From Saccharothrix sp. ST-888 (GTDB lineage: Bacteria; Actinomycetota; Actinomycetes; Streptomycetales; Streptomycetaceae), in NCBI RefSeq assembly GCF_000955975.1, contig NZ_JYJF01000024.1, positions 1-64,000 on the forward strand: DNA of 64,000 bases, read 5' to 3'. This document shows positions 56,636-64,000 of this stretch, in pieces (position 1 is the stretch's first letter; each line of letters begins with the position of its first letter). Below the pieces are notes generated by a model, which saw nothing but the letters and a program-made list of their open reading frames with translations, was not told the origin of the DNA and searched no databases. A program made the position numbers and the translations under genes.

Positions 56636-58454
56636 CCATCCCTCCCCGCCCGACATCGGGGGCGAGGGGCCCTTGCTCCATCGGCCTGCGCAGCTCACCG
56701 AGGAGCACTGGCAGCGGGCCTGCCGGGCGATGCTGGCCAAGATGCTCGGCGAGTTCGCGTACGAGGACCTGATCACCCCCGTACCGGAGACGGACGGCTA
56801 CCGCCTGGAACTCCCCACCGCCGACTACCGGTACACCGCCCGGCGCGGGGCCTACGGCAGCTGGCAGGTCGACCCGGACTCGATCACCTCCACCGCCGAG
56901 GCGGACCCGCTGCGCTTTCTCCAGCACGCCCGGCACACCCTCGGACTCTCCGGGGACACCCTCGGCCACCTGCTCCGCGAACTCACCGCCACGCTGCTCG
57001 CCGACACCCGCCAGCTCGCCACCGAACTGACCGCCGCCGAACTCGCCGACCTCGGCCACGTCGAGCTGGAGGGCCGGCAGAGCGGCCACCCCTGGATCGT
57101 CCCGAACAAGGGCCGGATCGGGTTCTCCGCCCGCGACACCGCCGAGTGGGCCCCCGAGGCCCGCACCCCGCAGCGGCTGCCCTGGCTCGCCGTCCACCGC
57201 AGCCTCGCCCAGTACCGGGGACCGGCCGGCCTCTACCGGCGCGAGCTGGACGCCCCCGAGGACTTCCGCGCGGTCCTCGGCGAGCGGGCCGAGGAGTACC
57301 ACCTGCTGCCCGTCCACCCCTGGCAGTGGGACGAGGTGATCCTCCCGCTGTTCGCCCCGCAGATCGCCGCCGGGCTGATCGTGCCGCTGCCCAGCGACGG
57401 CAACCTGCGGCTGCCCCAGCAGTCCATCCGCAGCTTCTTCAACCTCAGCCACCCCGAGCGCTGCACCGTCAAGCTGCCGCTCTCCATCCTCAACACCCTG
57501 GTCTGGCGGGGACTGCCGACCGAGCGCACCCTCGCCGCCCCCGCCGTCACCGCCTGGATCCACGGCCTGCGCGACAACGACCCCTTCCTGCGCGACGAGT
57601 GCCGGGTGATCCTGCTCGGCGAGATCGCCTCGGTCGCGGTGGACCACCCGCTCTACCGCGACCTGCCCGAGGTCCCCTACCAGTACAAGGAGCTGCTCGG
57701 CGCGATCTGGCGCGAACCGCTGGGCCCCCGGCTGCGGCCGGGGGAGCGGGCCCGTACCCTGGCCGCGCTGCTCTCCACCGGATCCGACGGCCGCGCGCTG
57801 GTCACCGAACTGGTCGCCCGCTCCGGGCTGCCCGCCCGGGACTGGCTGCGCCGGCTGTTCGCCGTGATGATGCCGCCGCTGCTGCACTTCCTCTACCAGT
57901 ACGGCACCGTCTTCTCCCCGCACGGCGAGAACGCCATCGTGGTCTTCGACGCGTGCGACCGCCCGGTGCGCCTGGCCGTCAAGGACTTCGTCGACGACGT
58001 CAACATCACCGACCAGGACCTGCCCGAACTCGCCGACCTCCCCGCCGAGGTGGCGGCCGTCCTGCTCCGCGAACCCCCCGAGTACCTCTGCCAGTTCCTG
58101 CACTCCGGCCTCTTCGTCGGCGTCTACCGCTATCTCGCCCCGCTGGTCGAGCGGCAGCTGGGCGTGCCCGAGGACGAGTTCTGGACCCTGCTGAGCGAGC
58201 GGATCCTGGCCCACCAGCGCCGCTTCCCCGAGCTCGCCGACCGCTTCAAGCTCTTCGACCTCTTCACCCCGCGGATCGACCGCCTCTGCCTCAACCGCAA
58301 CCGCCTGCTGCTGGACGGCTACCGCGACCGCCCCCAGCGGCCGCACGCCGCCGTGCACGGCCAGGTCGACAACGCCCTGCACCCGGGCGCCCCCAGCACG
58401 CTGCCGAGCCAGGCCCTGGCCGGGCGGGACCGGACTGTCACTCCCGCGCCGTAG
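56613..58454 (+). CDS. IucA/IucC family siderophore synthetase, second copy (DesD/IucC-like)
   Basis: 613 residues of the NIS synthetase family, nearer to DesD/IucC/AlcC than the first copy is. The ATP motif SGHPWIVPNKGR is at 157-168. LLPVHPWQW, QQSIRSFFNLSHPE and MPPLLHFLYQYG plus SPHGENAIVV are DesD-like motifs. A Pro-rich N-terminal 20 residues precedes the domain. The GTG has AGGAGGGGAACC in front and lies inside the end of the hydroxylase gene, so translation is coupled. It should finish or cyclise the siderophore. The two copies are clearly distinct, not a recent duplication. Confidence 0.88.
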   Translation: MPQHQPADHPSPPDIGGEGPLLHRPAQLTEEHWQRACRAMLAKMLGEFAYEDLITPVPETDGYRLELPTADYRYTARRGAYGSWQVDPDSITSTAEADPLRFLQHARHTLGLSGDTLGHLLRELTATLLADTRQLATELTAAELADLGHVELEGRQSGHPWIVPNKGRIGFSARDTAEWAPEARTPQRLPWLAVHRSLAQYRGPAGLYRRELDAPEDFRAVLGERAEEYHLLPVHPWQWDEVILPLFAPQIAAGLIVPLPSDGNLRLPQQSIRSFFNLSHPERCTVKLPLSILNTLVWRGLPTERTLAAPAVTAWIHGLRDNDPFLRDECRVILLGEIASVAVDHPLYRDLPEVPYQYKELLGAIWREPLGPRLRPGERARTLAALLSTGSDGRALVTELVARSGLPARDWLRRLFAVMMPPLLHFLYQYGTVFSPHGENAIVVFDACDRPVRLAVKDFVDDVNITDQDLPELADLPAEVAAVLLREPPEYLCQFLHSGLFVGVYRYLAPLVERQLGVPEDEFWTLLSERILAHQRRFPELADRFKLFDLFTPRIDRLCLNRNRLLLDGYRDRPQRPHAAVHGQVDNALHPGAPSTLPSQALAGRDRTVTPAP

Positions 58455-58466
58455 GGTTGGAGTGCC

Positions 58467-60566
58467 ATGACCAACGACTCCGCACCCCAGCCCCTGCCCG
58501 GCGCGCCCGAGGCCCCGGAGCCCGTCTCCCGAGCCCTCGTCCCGGAGCTGCTGCACGCCGCCGTCACCGCCGTCGGCGGTGTCGAGCGCCCCGGCCAGGC
58601 CGCGATGGCCGAGGCCGTCGCCGACGCCGTCGAACACGGCGAGCACCTGCTCGTCCAGGCCGGGACGGGCACCGGCAAGTCCCTCGCCTACCTGGTGCCC
58701 GCGCTCGCCCACGGCGACCGGGTGGTGGTGGCCACCGCCACCCTCGCCCTGCAACGCCAGCTGGTGGAGCGGGACTTGCCCCGTACGGTGGAGGCGCTGC
58801 ACCCCGTGCTACGCAGCCGCCCGCTGTACGCGATGCTCAAGGGCCGGTCCAACTACCTCTGCCTGCACCGGGCCAACGAGGGCACCCCGAGCGAGGAGGG
58901 CGAGGGCCTGTTCGACCCGGTGGACGCCCTCGGCGGTCCCACCGGCAAGCTCGGCCAGGACGTGCTGCGGCTGCGCGAGTGGGCGGACGAGACCGAGACG
59001 GGGGACCGGGACGACCTCTCGCCCGGTGTCTCCGACAAGGCCTGGGCGCAGCTCTCGGTCACCTCCAAGGAGTGCCTGGGCGCCACCAAGTGCGCCTACG
59101 GGCAGGAGTGCTTCGCCGAGCAGGCGCGCGAGCGGGCCAAGCTGGCCGACGTGGTGGTGACCAACCACGCGATGCTGGCGATCGACGCGATCGAGGGCGC
59201 GCCGGTGCTGCCCGAGCACGCCATGCTGATCGTCGACGAGGCGCACGAGCTGGTGAACCGGGTGACCGGCGCGGCCACCGCCGAGCTGACGGTCGGCGCG
59301 GTCAACCGGGCGGTCAAGCGGGCGGCCCGACTGGCCAACGAGAAGGCGGTGGACGCCCTCCAGGCCGCCGCCGAGAACTACCACGGCCTGATGGAGACCG
59401 CGCAGGTCGGCCGGGTCGAGGAGCTGCCCGAGTACCTGGCCTTCGCGGTCGCCGGGATCCGCGACGCCTGCCGCCAGATCATCACCTCGCTCGGCGAGAC
59501 CCGCGACCGCGCGCTCACCGACGAGGACGCGGTCCGCAAGCAGGCGATGGCCTCCGCCGAGTCCCTGCACGAGACGGCCGACCGGCTGCTCACGGGGTCC
59601 GAGTACGACGTGGTCTGGATCGAGCGCCCCGACCGCTACGGCCTCGGCCCGGCCTCGCTGCGGGTGGCCCCGCTGAGCGTCTCCGGCCTGCTGCGGGAGA
59701 ACCTCTACAAGGAGCGCTCGGTCGTGCTGACCTCCGCCACCCTCAAGCTGGGCGGCGACTTCAACGGGGTCGCCGCCTCGGTCGGCCTCCCGGGGGAGGG
59801 CCGGCTGCCGGACGTCCGCACCGAGGGCGAGCCCGCGCAGGAGCAGGGCGAGGACACCCCGCCGTACTGGCGCGGGATCGACGTCGGCTCGCCGTTCGCC
59901 TACCCCAAGCAGGGCATCCTGTACGTCGCCAAGCACCTGCCGCCGCCCGGCCGGGAGCCGGACCGGCCGGAGATGCTGGCCGAGCTGGAGGAGCTGATCG
60001 GTGCGGCCGGCGGTCGTACGCTCGGCCTGTTCTCCTCGATGCGCGCCGCGCAGGCGGCGGCCGAGGCACTGCGCGGTCGCCTGGACAACCGGATCCTGCT
60101 GCAGGGCGAGGACACCCTGGGCGAGCTGATCCGGGAGTTCGCCGCCGACCCGCAGACCTGCCTGTTCGGGACGCTCTCGCTCTGGCAGGGCGTCGATGTG
60201 CCCGGCTCCGCCTGCCAGTTGGTGGTGATGGACCGGATCCCGTTCCCGCGTCCGGACGACCCGCTGATGAGTGCCCGGCAGAAGGCGGTCGAGCAGGCGG
60301 GCGGCAACGGCTTCATGGCGGTCGCGGCCACCCATGCCGCGCTGCTGATGGCGCAGGGCGCCGGGCGGCTGGTCCGGGCGGCCGACGACCGCGGTGTGGT
60401 CGCGGTGCTCGATCCCCGGCTGGCCACGGCGCGCTACGGCGGCTTCTTCCGCTCCTCGATGCCGGACTTCTGGTACACCACCGACCGCAACCAGGTGCGT
60501 CGCTCACTGGCCGCCATCGACGCCTCGGCCCCGCCCATCCGGCCGGTCGCCAAGCGCGGCGCCTAG
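58467..60566 (+). CDS. dinG: DinG/XPD-type ATP-dependent DNA helicase
   Basis: 699 residues. It is an iron-sulfur superfamily-2 helicase of the XPD/DinG group, which unwinds 5' to 3' and acts in DNA repair. Walker A is AGTGTGKS (65-72, Lys71), and the DEAH box starts at Asp257. Between them lie the cluster Cys: YLCLHR, ECLGATKC and GQEC, four in all. FGTLSLWQGVDVPG, MDRIPFPRPDDP and GRLVR are C-terminal motor motifs. The start lies 12 nt after the siderophore operon, but no SOS box is seen directly before it, so it may be read from that operon. Confidence 0.9.
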   Translation: MTNDSAPQPLPGAPEAPEPVSRALVPELLHAAVTAVGGVERPGQAAMAEAVADAVEHGEHLLVQAGTGTGKSLAYLVPALAHGDRVVVATATLALQRQLVERDLPRTVEALHPVLRSRPLYAMLKGRSNYLCLHRANEGTPSEEGEGLFDPVDALGGPTGKLGQDVLRLREWADETETGDRDDLSPGVSDKAWAQLSVTSKECLGATKCAYGQECFAEQARERAKLADVVVTNHAMLAIDAIEGAPVLPEHAMLIVDEAHELVNRVTGAATAELTVGAVNRAVKRAARLANEKAVDALQAAAENYHGLMETAQVGRVEELPEYLAFAVAGIRDACRQIITSLGETRDRALTDEDAVRKQAMASAESLHETADRLLTGSEYDVVWIERPDRYGLGPASLRVAPLSVSGLLRENLYKERSVVLTSATLKLGGDFNGVAASVGLPGEGRLPDVRTEGEPAQEQGEDTPPYWRGIDVGSPFAYPKQGILYVAKHLPPPGREPDRPEMLAELEELIGAAGGRTLGLFSSMRAAQAAAEALRGRLDNRILLQGEDTLGELIREFAADPQTCLFGTLSLWQGVDVPGSACQLVVMDRIPFPRPDDPLMSARQKAVEQAGGNGFMAVAATHAALLMAQGAGRLVRAADDRGVVAVLDPRLATARYGGFFRSSMPDFWYTTDRNQVRRSLAAIDASAPPIRPVAKRGA

Positions 60567-60578
60567 CGCGCCTGGCGC

Positions 60579-60750
60579 GCGCCAACAGGGGCGCGGGGAA
60601 CTGCGCGAATCGGAAGGTGATCGCCGTCAGCCGGGCCCGGTGGGCCGGTTGCACCTCGTGCCCCTGTGGGGCGGTGCAACTTCCCCGCCGGGAGGTCGGT
60701 GCGGCTCGGTACCTTCCGTCTCGCGCAGTTCCCCGCGCCCCTGTTGGCGC
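60579..60750. repeat. long palindromic intergenic repeat with perfect 30-bp arms
   Basis: The 30-nt arms 60579-60608 and 60721-60750 are exact reverse complements. The 112-nt interior can fold further: CGGAAGGT near the left arm pairs with ACCTTCCG near the right one, and GTTGCACC pairs with GGTGCAAC around a GCCCC/GGGGC stem. The arms share the GGGGCGCGGGGAACTGC core with the repeat at 18649-18686. It lies between the ends of the convergent DinG-type and lexA genes. Confidence 0.85.
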
Positions 60751-60781
60751 TGCTCCCTTGTCTCCTGACCGGCCCGGAGGG

Positions 60782-61669
60782 CTAGAGGCGGCGGAGGACG
60801 GCGACGACCTTGCCGAGGATGGTGGCGTTGTCGCCCACGATCGGCTCGTACGCCGGGTTGTGCGGCATCAGCCAGATCTTGCCGTCCTCGCGCTTGAGGC
60901 GCTTGACGGTGGCCTCGCCGTCGATCATCGCGGCCACGATGTCGCCGTTCTCGGCGACCGGCTGGCGGCGGACGGTGACCCAGTCGCCGTCGCAGATGGC
61001 GGCCTCGATCATCGAGTCGCCGCGCACGGTGAGCGCGAACAGCTCGCCGTCACCGACGAGTTGGCGGGGCAGCGGGAAGACGTCCTCGACCGTCTGCTCG
61101 GCCAGGATGGGGCCGCCGGCGGCGATCCGGCCGACCAGCGGCACGTACGAGGTGGAGGGGCGGCCGGCGGCCTCGGCGGTGTTCGGCCGGGCGACCTCGA
61201 CGCCGCGGACCTCGTACGCCCGGGGGCGGTGCGGGTCGCGGCGGAGGAAGCCCTTGCGCTCCAGGGCCATCAGCTGGTGGGCGACGGAGGAGGTGCTGGA
61301 GAGGCCGACGGCCTGGCCGATCTCCCGCATGCTCGGAGGGTAGCCGCGGCGCTGGACGGAGTCCCTGATCACTTCGATCACCCGGCGCTGGCGCTCCGTC
61401 AGCCCGGCCTCGTCGGTGCGGATGCCGGGGGGGCGGCCGGGGAGCGAGCGGGTGGGGGCCGCGACGCCGAGCGTGCTGTCCGGGGCGACGGCGTGTTCGA
61501 TCGGCTGGTCCGGGAGGCGGCCCGATCCGGCCGGACCGGTCAGGGCGGCACCGGCCAGGCGCTGGTCTTCGCTACGGCTCATGCTGTGGTCCACGCTCTG
61601 CTGATCCATGGTGCGCTCGGAACGCTCCTGCACCGGGATGGAGTTGCTCTTGGTTTCGACGGTGTTCAT
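60782..61669 (-). CDS. lexA: LexA repressor
   Basis: 295 residues. LexA represses SOS genes and cleaves itself when bound to RecA filaments. The winged HTH is at about 90-150 (PPSMREIGQAVGLSS). The cleavage bond is Ala184-Gly185 (RIAAGGPI), and the protease pair is Ser219 (RGDSM) and Lys256 (ATVKRL). The first 88 residues are an extension, longer than the N-terminus I recall for S. coelicolor LexA. The ATG at 61669 is preceded by AGAGGGG; M21 and M30 are alternatives. A SOS-like box lies upstream, so LexA is likely autoregulated. Confidence 0.95.
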   Translation of the reverse strand: MNTVETKSNSIPVQERSERTMDQQSVDHSMSRSEDQRLAGAALTGPAGSGRLPDQPIEHAVAPDSTLGVAAPTRSLPGRPPGIRTDEAGLTERQRRVIEVIRDSVQRRGYPPSMREIGQAVGLSSTSSVAHQLMALERKGFLRRDPHRPRAYEVRGVEVARPNTAEAAGRPSTSYVPLVGRIAAGGPILAEQTVEDVFPLPRQLVGDGELFALTVRGDSMIEAAICDGDWVTVRRQPVAENGDIVAAMIDGEATVKRLKREDGKIWLMPHNPAYEPIVGDNATILGKVVAVLRRL

Positions 61670-61740
61670 GGCGGCCCCTCTTCTCGACAGGCGTTCTCCC
61701 TCTTGTTCAGCTCAACTGGTGCACCTATCGAAAGGTTGCG

Positions 61741-61756
61741 CCAAACACACGTTCGA
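61741..61756 (-). promoter_or_regulatory. LexA box upstream of lexA
   Basis: CCAAACACACGTTCGA reads on the lexA strand as TCGAACGTGTGTTTGG. One half (TCGAAC) is perfect and the other (GTTTGG) is slightly relaxed, as with many lexA self-operators. It lies about 72 bp before the lexA start. Confidence 0.7.
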
Positions 61757-61804
61757 GTGAATTATTTCGGAGTCGGCTGACTCGATCAAGGCTTTGGGTG
61801 TACA

Positions 61805-61820
61805 TCGATTAAATGTTCGA
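61805..61820. promoter_or_regulatory. second LexA-like site
   Basis: TCGATTAAATGTTCGA matches the LexA operator TCGAAC-N4-GTTCGA on the right half and at TCGA on the left; two positions of the left half deviate. It lies midway between lexA and nrdR and could weakly tie nrdR/nrdJ to the SOS response. Confidence 0.35.
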
Positions 61821-61882
61821 TGACGACAGTCTATTTCACTCCCTGTGAAGATCTCGACTCGTAGCGGCGTGGCGAGCCTCCA

Positions 61883-61898
61883 GACCTAGATCTAGTGG
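61883..61898 (+). promoter_or_regulatory. candidate NrdR box
   Basis: GACCTAGATCTAGTGG contains the perfect palindrome CTAGATCTAG, which fits the central CwAnATnTwG pattern of NrdR boxes. A second site, CCACAAGTTGTGG (61918-61930), is a perfect odd palindrome about 35 bp downstream but matches less well. NrdR boxes normally come in pairs in front of ribonucleotide reductase genes. Confidence 0.5.
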
Positions 61899-61994
61899 CT
61901 AGTGTCCTCGTCTGGGCCCACAAGTTGTGGTTCACCCTCGTTCATCGCGTAGAGTGTGGGGGTCTGCTGTCACGCTTGCTTGGGAGTCCTCGGG

Positions 61995-62492
61995 ATGCAT
62001 TGCCCCTTCTGCCGGCACCCGGACAGCCGTGTTGTGGACAGCCGCGCCAGCGATGACGGAAGTTCGATCCGCCGCCGTCGCCAGTGCCCTGACTGCAGTC
62101 GCCGCTTCACCACGGTGGAGACGGCCACCCTGATGGTCATCAAGCGCAGCGGTGTCACCGAGCCGTTCTCCCGGGAGAAGGTCATCTCCGGCGTCCGCAA
62201 GGCGTGCCAGGGCCGGCCGGTCACCGAGGACGCACTGGCCCAGCTCGGCCAGCGGGTCGAGGAGTGCGTGCGGGCCAGTGGCAGTGCCGAGCTCTCGACC
62301 CACGATGTGGGCCTGGCCATACTCGGTCCGCTCAAGGAGCTCGACGTGGTCGCGTACCTGAGGTTCGCCTCGGTCTACCGCGCCTTCGACGATCTTGAAG
62401 ACTTCGAGGCCGCCATCGCGGAACTCCGCGCCGAGCGGCCCTTCAGTGCGGACGGCGCCGAAGCCGTGCCGTCCGTCGCCGCCGCGCCCTAG
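61995..62492 (+). CDS. nrdR: Transcriptional repressor NrdR
   Basis: 165 residues. NrdR senses ATP/dATP and represses ribonucleotide reductase genes. The zinc ribbon uses Cys3, Cys6, Cys31 and Cys34 (MHCPFC and CPDC). The ATP-cone domain covers about 46-136 (VIKRSGVTEPFSREKV, VYRAFDDLEDFE). The frame is open 13 codons further upstream, but MHCPFCRHPDSR is the invariant NrdR start. nrdJ begins 183 bp later on the same strand; the gap between them has no gene. Confidence 0.95.
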   Translation: MHCPFCRHPDSRVVDSRASDDGSSIRRRRQCPDCSRRFTTVETATLMVIKRSGVTEPFSREKVISGVRKACQGRPVTEDALAQLGQRVEECVRASGSAELSTHDVGLAILGPLKELDVVAYLRFASVYRAFDDLEDFEAAIAELRAERPFSADGAEAVPSVAAAP

Positions 62493-62675
62493 TACGGCCG
62501 GTCGGCACCAGTCGGTCCGTCGGGGCCGACGCGCGCCCGGAAACGGTGCGCAGAACACCACATACCGTGCACAGGCCGCCGACATCTCCGGCTGCCCGCA
62601 CACCAGGAAAAGCGAGCCAGCGATGCCCGGAAGCATCGGGGCATCCGGGGCGTTTGCCCAGGAGGAGGAGAAGAA

Positions 62676-64000
62676 GTGACAGACACGACGAGCGGTTCCG
62701 CACGCGGGTCGAAGTCCGACAAGGCTGTGAAGGGGGCTGCCAAGGCGCCCAAGGATGGCCTTCGGATCGAGCGCATCTACACCACCCCTGGCGTCCACCC
62801 CTATGACGAGGTCAGCTGGGAGCGGCGCGACGTCGTCATGACCAACTGGCGCGACGGGTCGATCAACTTCGAGCAGCGCGGCGTCGAGTTCCCCGACTTC
62901 TGGTCGGTCAACGCCGTGAACATCGTGACGTCCAAGTACTTCCGCGGCGCCGTCGGCACCCCGCAGCGCGAGTGGAGCCTCAAGCAGATCATCGACCGCG
63001 TGGTGCTCACCTACCGCGCCGCCGGTGAGAAGAACGGCTACTTCGCGAGCCCGGACGACGCCGAGATCTTCGAGCACGAGCTGACCCACGCCCTCCTCCA
63101 CCAGGTGTTCAGCTTCAACTCGCCGGTCTGGTTCAACGTCGGCACCAAGCAGCCCCAGCAGGTCAGCGCCTGCTTCATCCTGGCCGTCGACGACTCCATG
63201 GAGTCGATCCTCGACTGGTACAAGGAAGAGGGCATGATCTTCAAGGGCGGCTCCGGCGCCGGCCTGAACCTCTCCCGCATCCGCTCCTCCAAGGAGCTGC
63301 TCTCCTCCGGCGGCAACGCCTCCGGCCCGGTCTCCTTCATGCGCGGCGCCGACGCCTCGGCCGGCACCATCAAGTCCGGTGGCGCCACCCGCCGCGCGGC
63401 CAAGATGGTCGTCCTGGACGTGGACCACCCGGACGTCGAGGCCTTCATCGAGACCAAGGTGAAGGAGGAGGAGAAGATCCGCGCGCTGCGCGACGCGGGC
63501 TTCGACATGGACCTCGGCGGCGACGACATCGCCTCCGTCCAGTACCAGAACGCCAACAACTCCGTCCGCGTCTCGGACGAGTTCATGACGGCGGTCGAGA
63601 ACGGCACCGAGTTCGGCCTGCGCGCCCGGATGACCGGCGAGGTCATCGAGACCGTCGACGCCAAGAAGCTGTTCCGCAAGATGGCCGAGGCCGCCTGGGC
63701 CTGCGCCGACCCGGGCATCCAGTACGACTCGACCATCAACCACTGGCACACCTGCCCGGAGTCCGGCCGCATCAACGCGTCCAACCCCTGCTCCGAGTAC
63801 ATGCACCTGGACAACTCCAGCTGCAACCTCGCCTCGCTCAACCTGATGAAGTTCCTGCGCGACGACGACTCCTTCGACGCCGCCACCTTCGCCAAGGTCG
63901 TCGAGCTGGTCATCACCGCGATGGACATCTCCATCTGCTTCGCCGACTTCCCGACCGAGAAGATCGGCGAGACCACCCGCGCCTACCGCCAGCTCGGCAT
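62676..64000 (+). CDS. nrdJ: Adenosylcobalamin-dependent ribonucleotide reductase, N-terminal part
   Basis: The first about 441 codons of a class II ribonucleotide reductase; it runs off the window. The enzyme makes deoxyribonucleotides using coenzyme B12. It starts at GTG 62676 behind AGGAGGAGG. The N-terminus (about 1-30) is a Ser/Lys-rich extension. FNSPVWFNVG, SACFI, GGSGAGLNLSRIRS, NASNPCSEYMHLDNSSCNL with active-site Cys, and the neighbouring substrate loops match NrdJ. It follows nrdR directly, so the regulator and its target gene are probably cotranscribed. The frame has no stop to the window edge. Confidence 0.95.
   Translation, partial: MTDTTSGSARGSKSDKAVKGAAKAPKDGLRIERIYTTPGVHPYDEVSWERRDVVMTNWRDGSINFEQRGVEFPDFWSVNAVNIVTSKYFRGAVGTPQREWSLKQIIDRVVLTYRAAGEKNGYFASPDDAEIFEHELTHALLHQVFSFNSPVWFNVGTKQPQQVSACFILAVDDSMESILDWYKEEGMIFKGGSGAGLNLSRIRSSKELLSSGGNASGPVSFMRGADASAGTIKSGGATRRAAKMVVLDVDHPDVEAFIETKVKEEEKIRALRDAGFDMDLGGDDIASVQYQNANNSVRVSDEFMTAVENGTEFGLRARMTGEVIETVDAKKLFRKMAEAAWACADPGIQYDSTINHWHTCPESGRINASNPCSEYMHLDNSSCNLASLNLMKFLRDDDSFDAATFAKVVELVITAMDISICFADFPTEKIGETTRAYRQLG

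Larger units (their letters stand above)
61670..61994. other. divergent lexA/nrdR regulatory region
   Basis: No gene is supported. The region holds a LexA box (61741-61756), a weaker LexA-like site (61805-61820) and one or two NrdR-like palindromes (61883-61898, 61918-61933). It is distinctly less GC-rich than the surroundings around 61745-61855. Confidence 0.65.

Noticed and set aside
57146..61780. A 1544-codon open frame through the siderophore synthetase, the DinG-type gene and lexA
   Set aside because: It crosses three well-supported genes in another frame, on both strands, and its translation is Arg/Pro-rich low complexity.

Overview
The window is chromosomal DNA of a very high-GC filamentous actinomycete, Streptomyces or its close relative Kitasatospora. 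The evidence is the extreme third-position GC, many GTG/TTG starts with GGAGG-type ribosome sites, actinobacterial SOS boxes, and a gene order matching from memory the S. coelicolor core interval SCO5747 (osaC) to SCO5805 (nrdJ). I saw no tRNA, CRISPR array, phage or insertion sequence. The sequence alone does not fix the genus.

Layout. 1-143: 3' part of a 5S rRNA gene and the rRNA operon terminator. 162-1783: a PAP2 phosphatase and an acetate-uptake membrane protein. 2205-10823: osmoadaptation signalling, osaC (anti-sigma kinase/phosphatase) divergent from osaA (poly-HAMP hybrid histidine kinase) and osaB (response regulator). 11080-18608: ftsK, a RodZ-like gene, rimO, pgsA, cinA and clgR, the protease-gene activator with an apparent degradation tail of its own. 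18789-31549: lhr helicase, a secreted S8 protease, a GNAT, a DUF3046 protein, an AI-2E family permease, recA-recX with an SOS box, and RNase Y. 31647-39434: an FAD monooxygenase, the gluABCD glutamate importer and the divergent gluR-gluK two-component system that senses glutamate. 39471-50096: a TAXI binding protein, miaB, a LigB-like protein, a small antitoxin-family protein, miaA, a membrane protein, dapF, rshA and hflX. 50160-52522: two paralogous trypsin-like lipoproteins. 52885-58454: a four-gene NRPS-independent siderophore operon behind a candidate iron box. 58467-64000: DinG-type helicase, lexA, nrdR and the start of nrdJ.

How the genes work together. DNA maintenance is the recurring theme: ftsK moves DNA at septa, recA/recX/lexA form the SOS circuit, lhr and the DinG-type gene are helicases, and nrdR/nrdJ set dNTP supply. 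tRNA and ribosome modification is represented by miaA, miaB, rimO and hflX. Sensing systems cover osmotic stress (osaABC), glutamate (gluRK) and the stringent response (rshA). The siderophore operon and the paired proteases look like the most accessory parts.

The most unusual points are an exact 7 x 276-bp internal repeat in osaA, an aerobactin-like gene set in an actinomycete, degenerate synthetase motifs in rshA, a conserved Trp-rich domain in the tandem proteases, and two copies of a palindromic intergenic repeat, one with perfect 30-bp arms.
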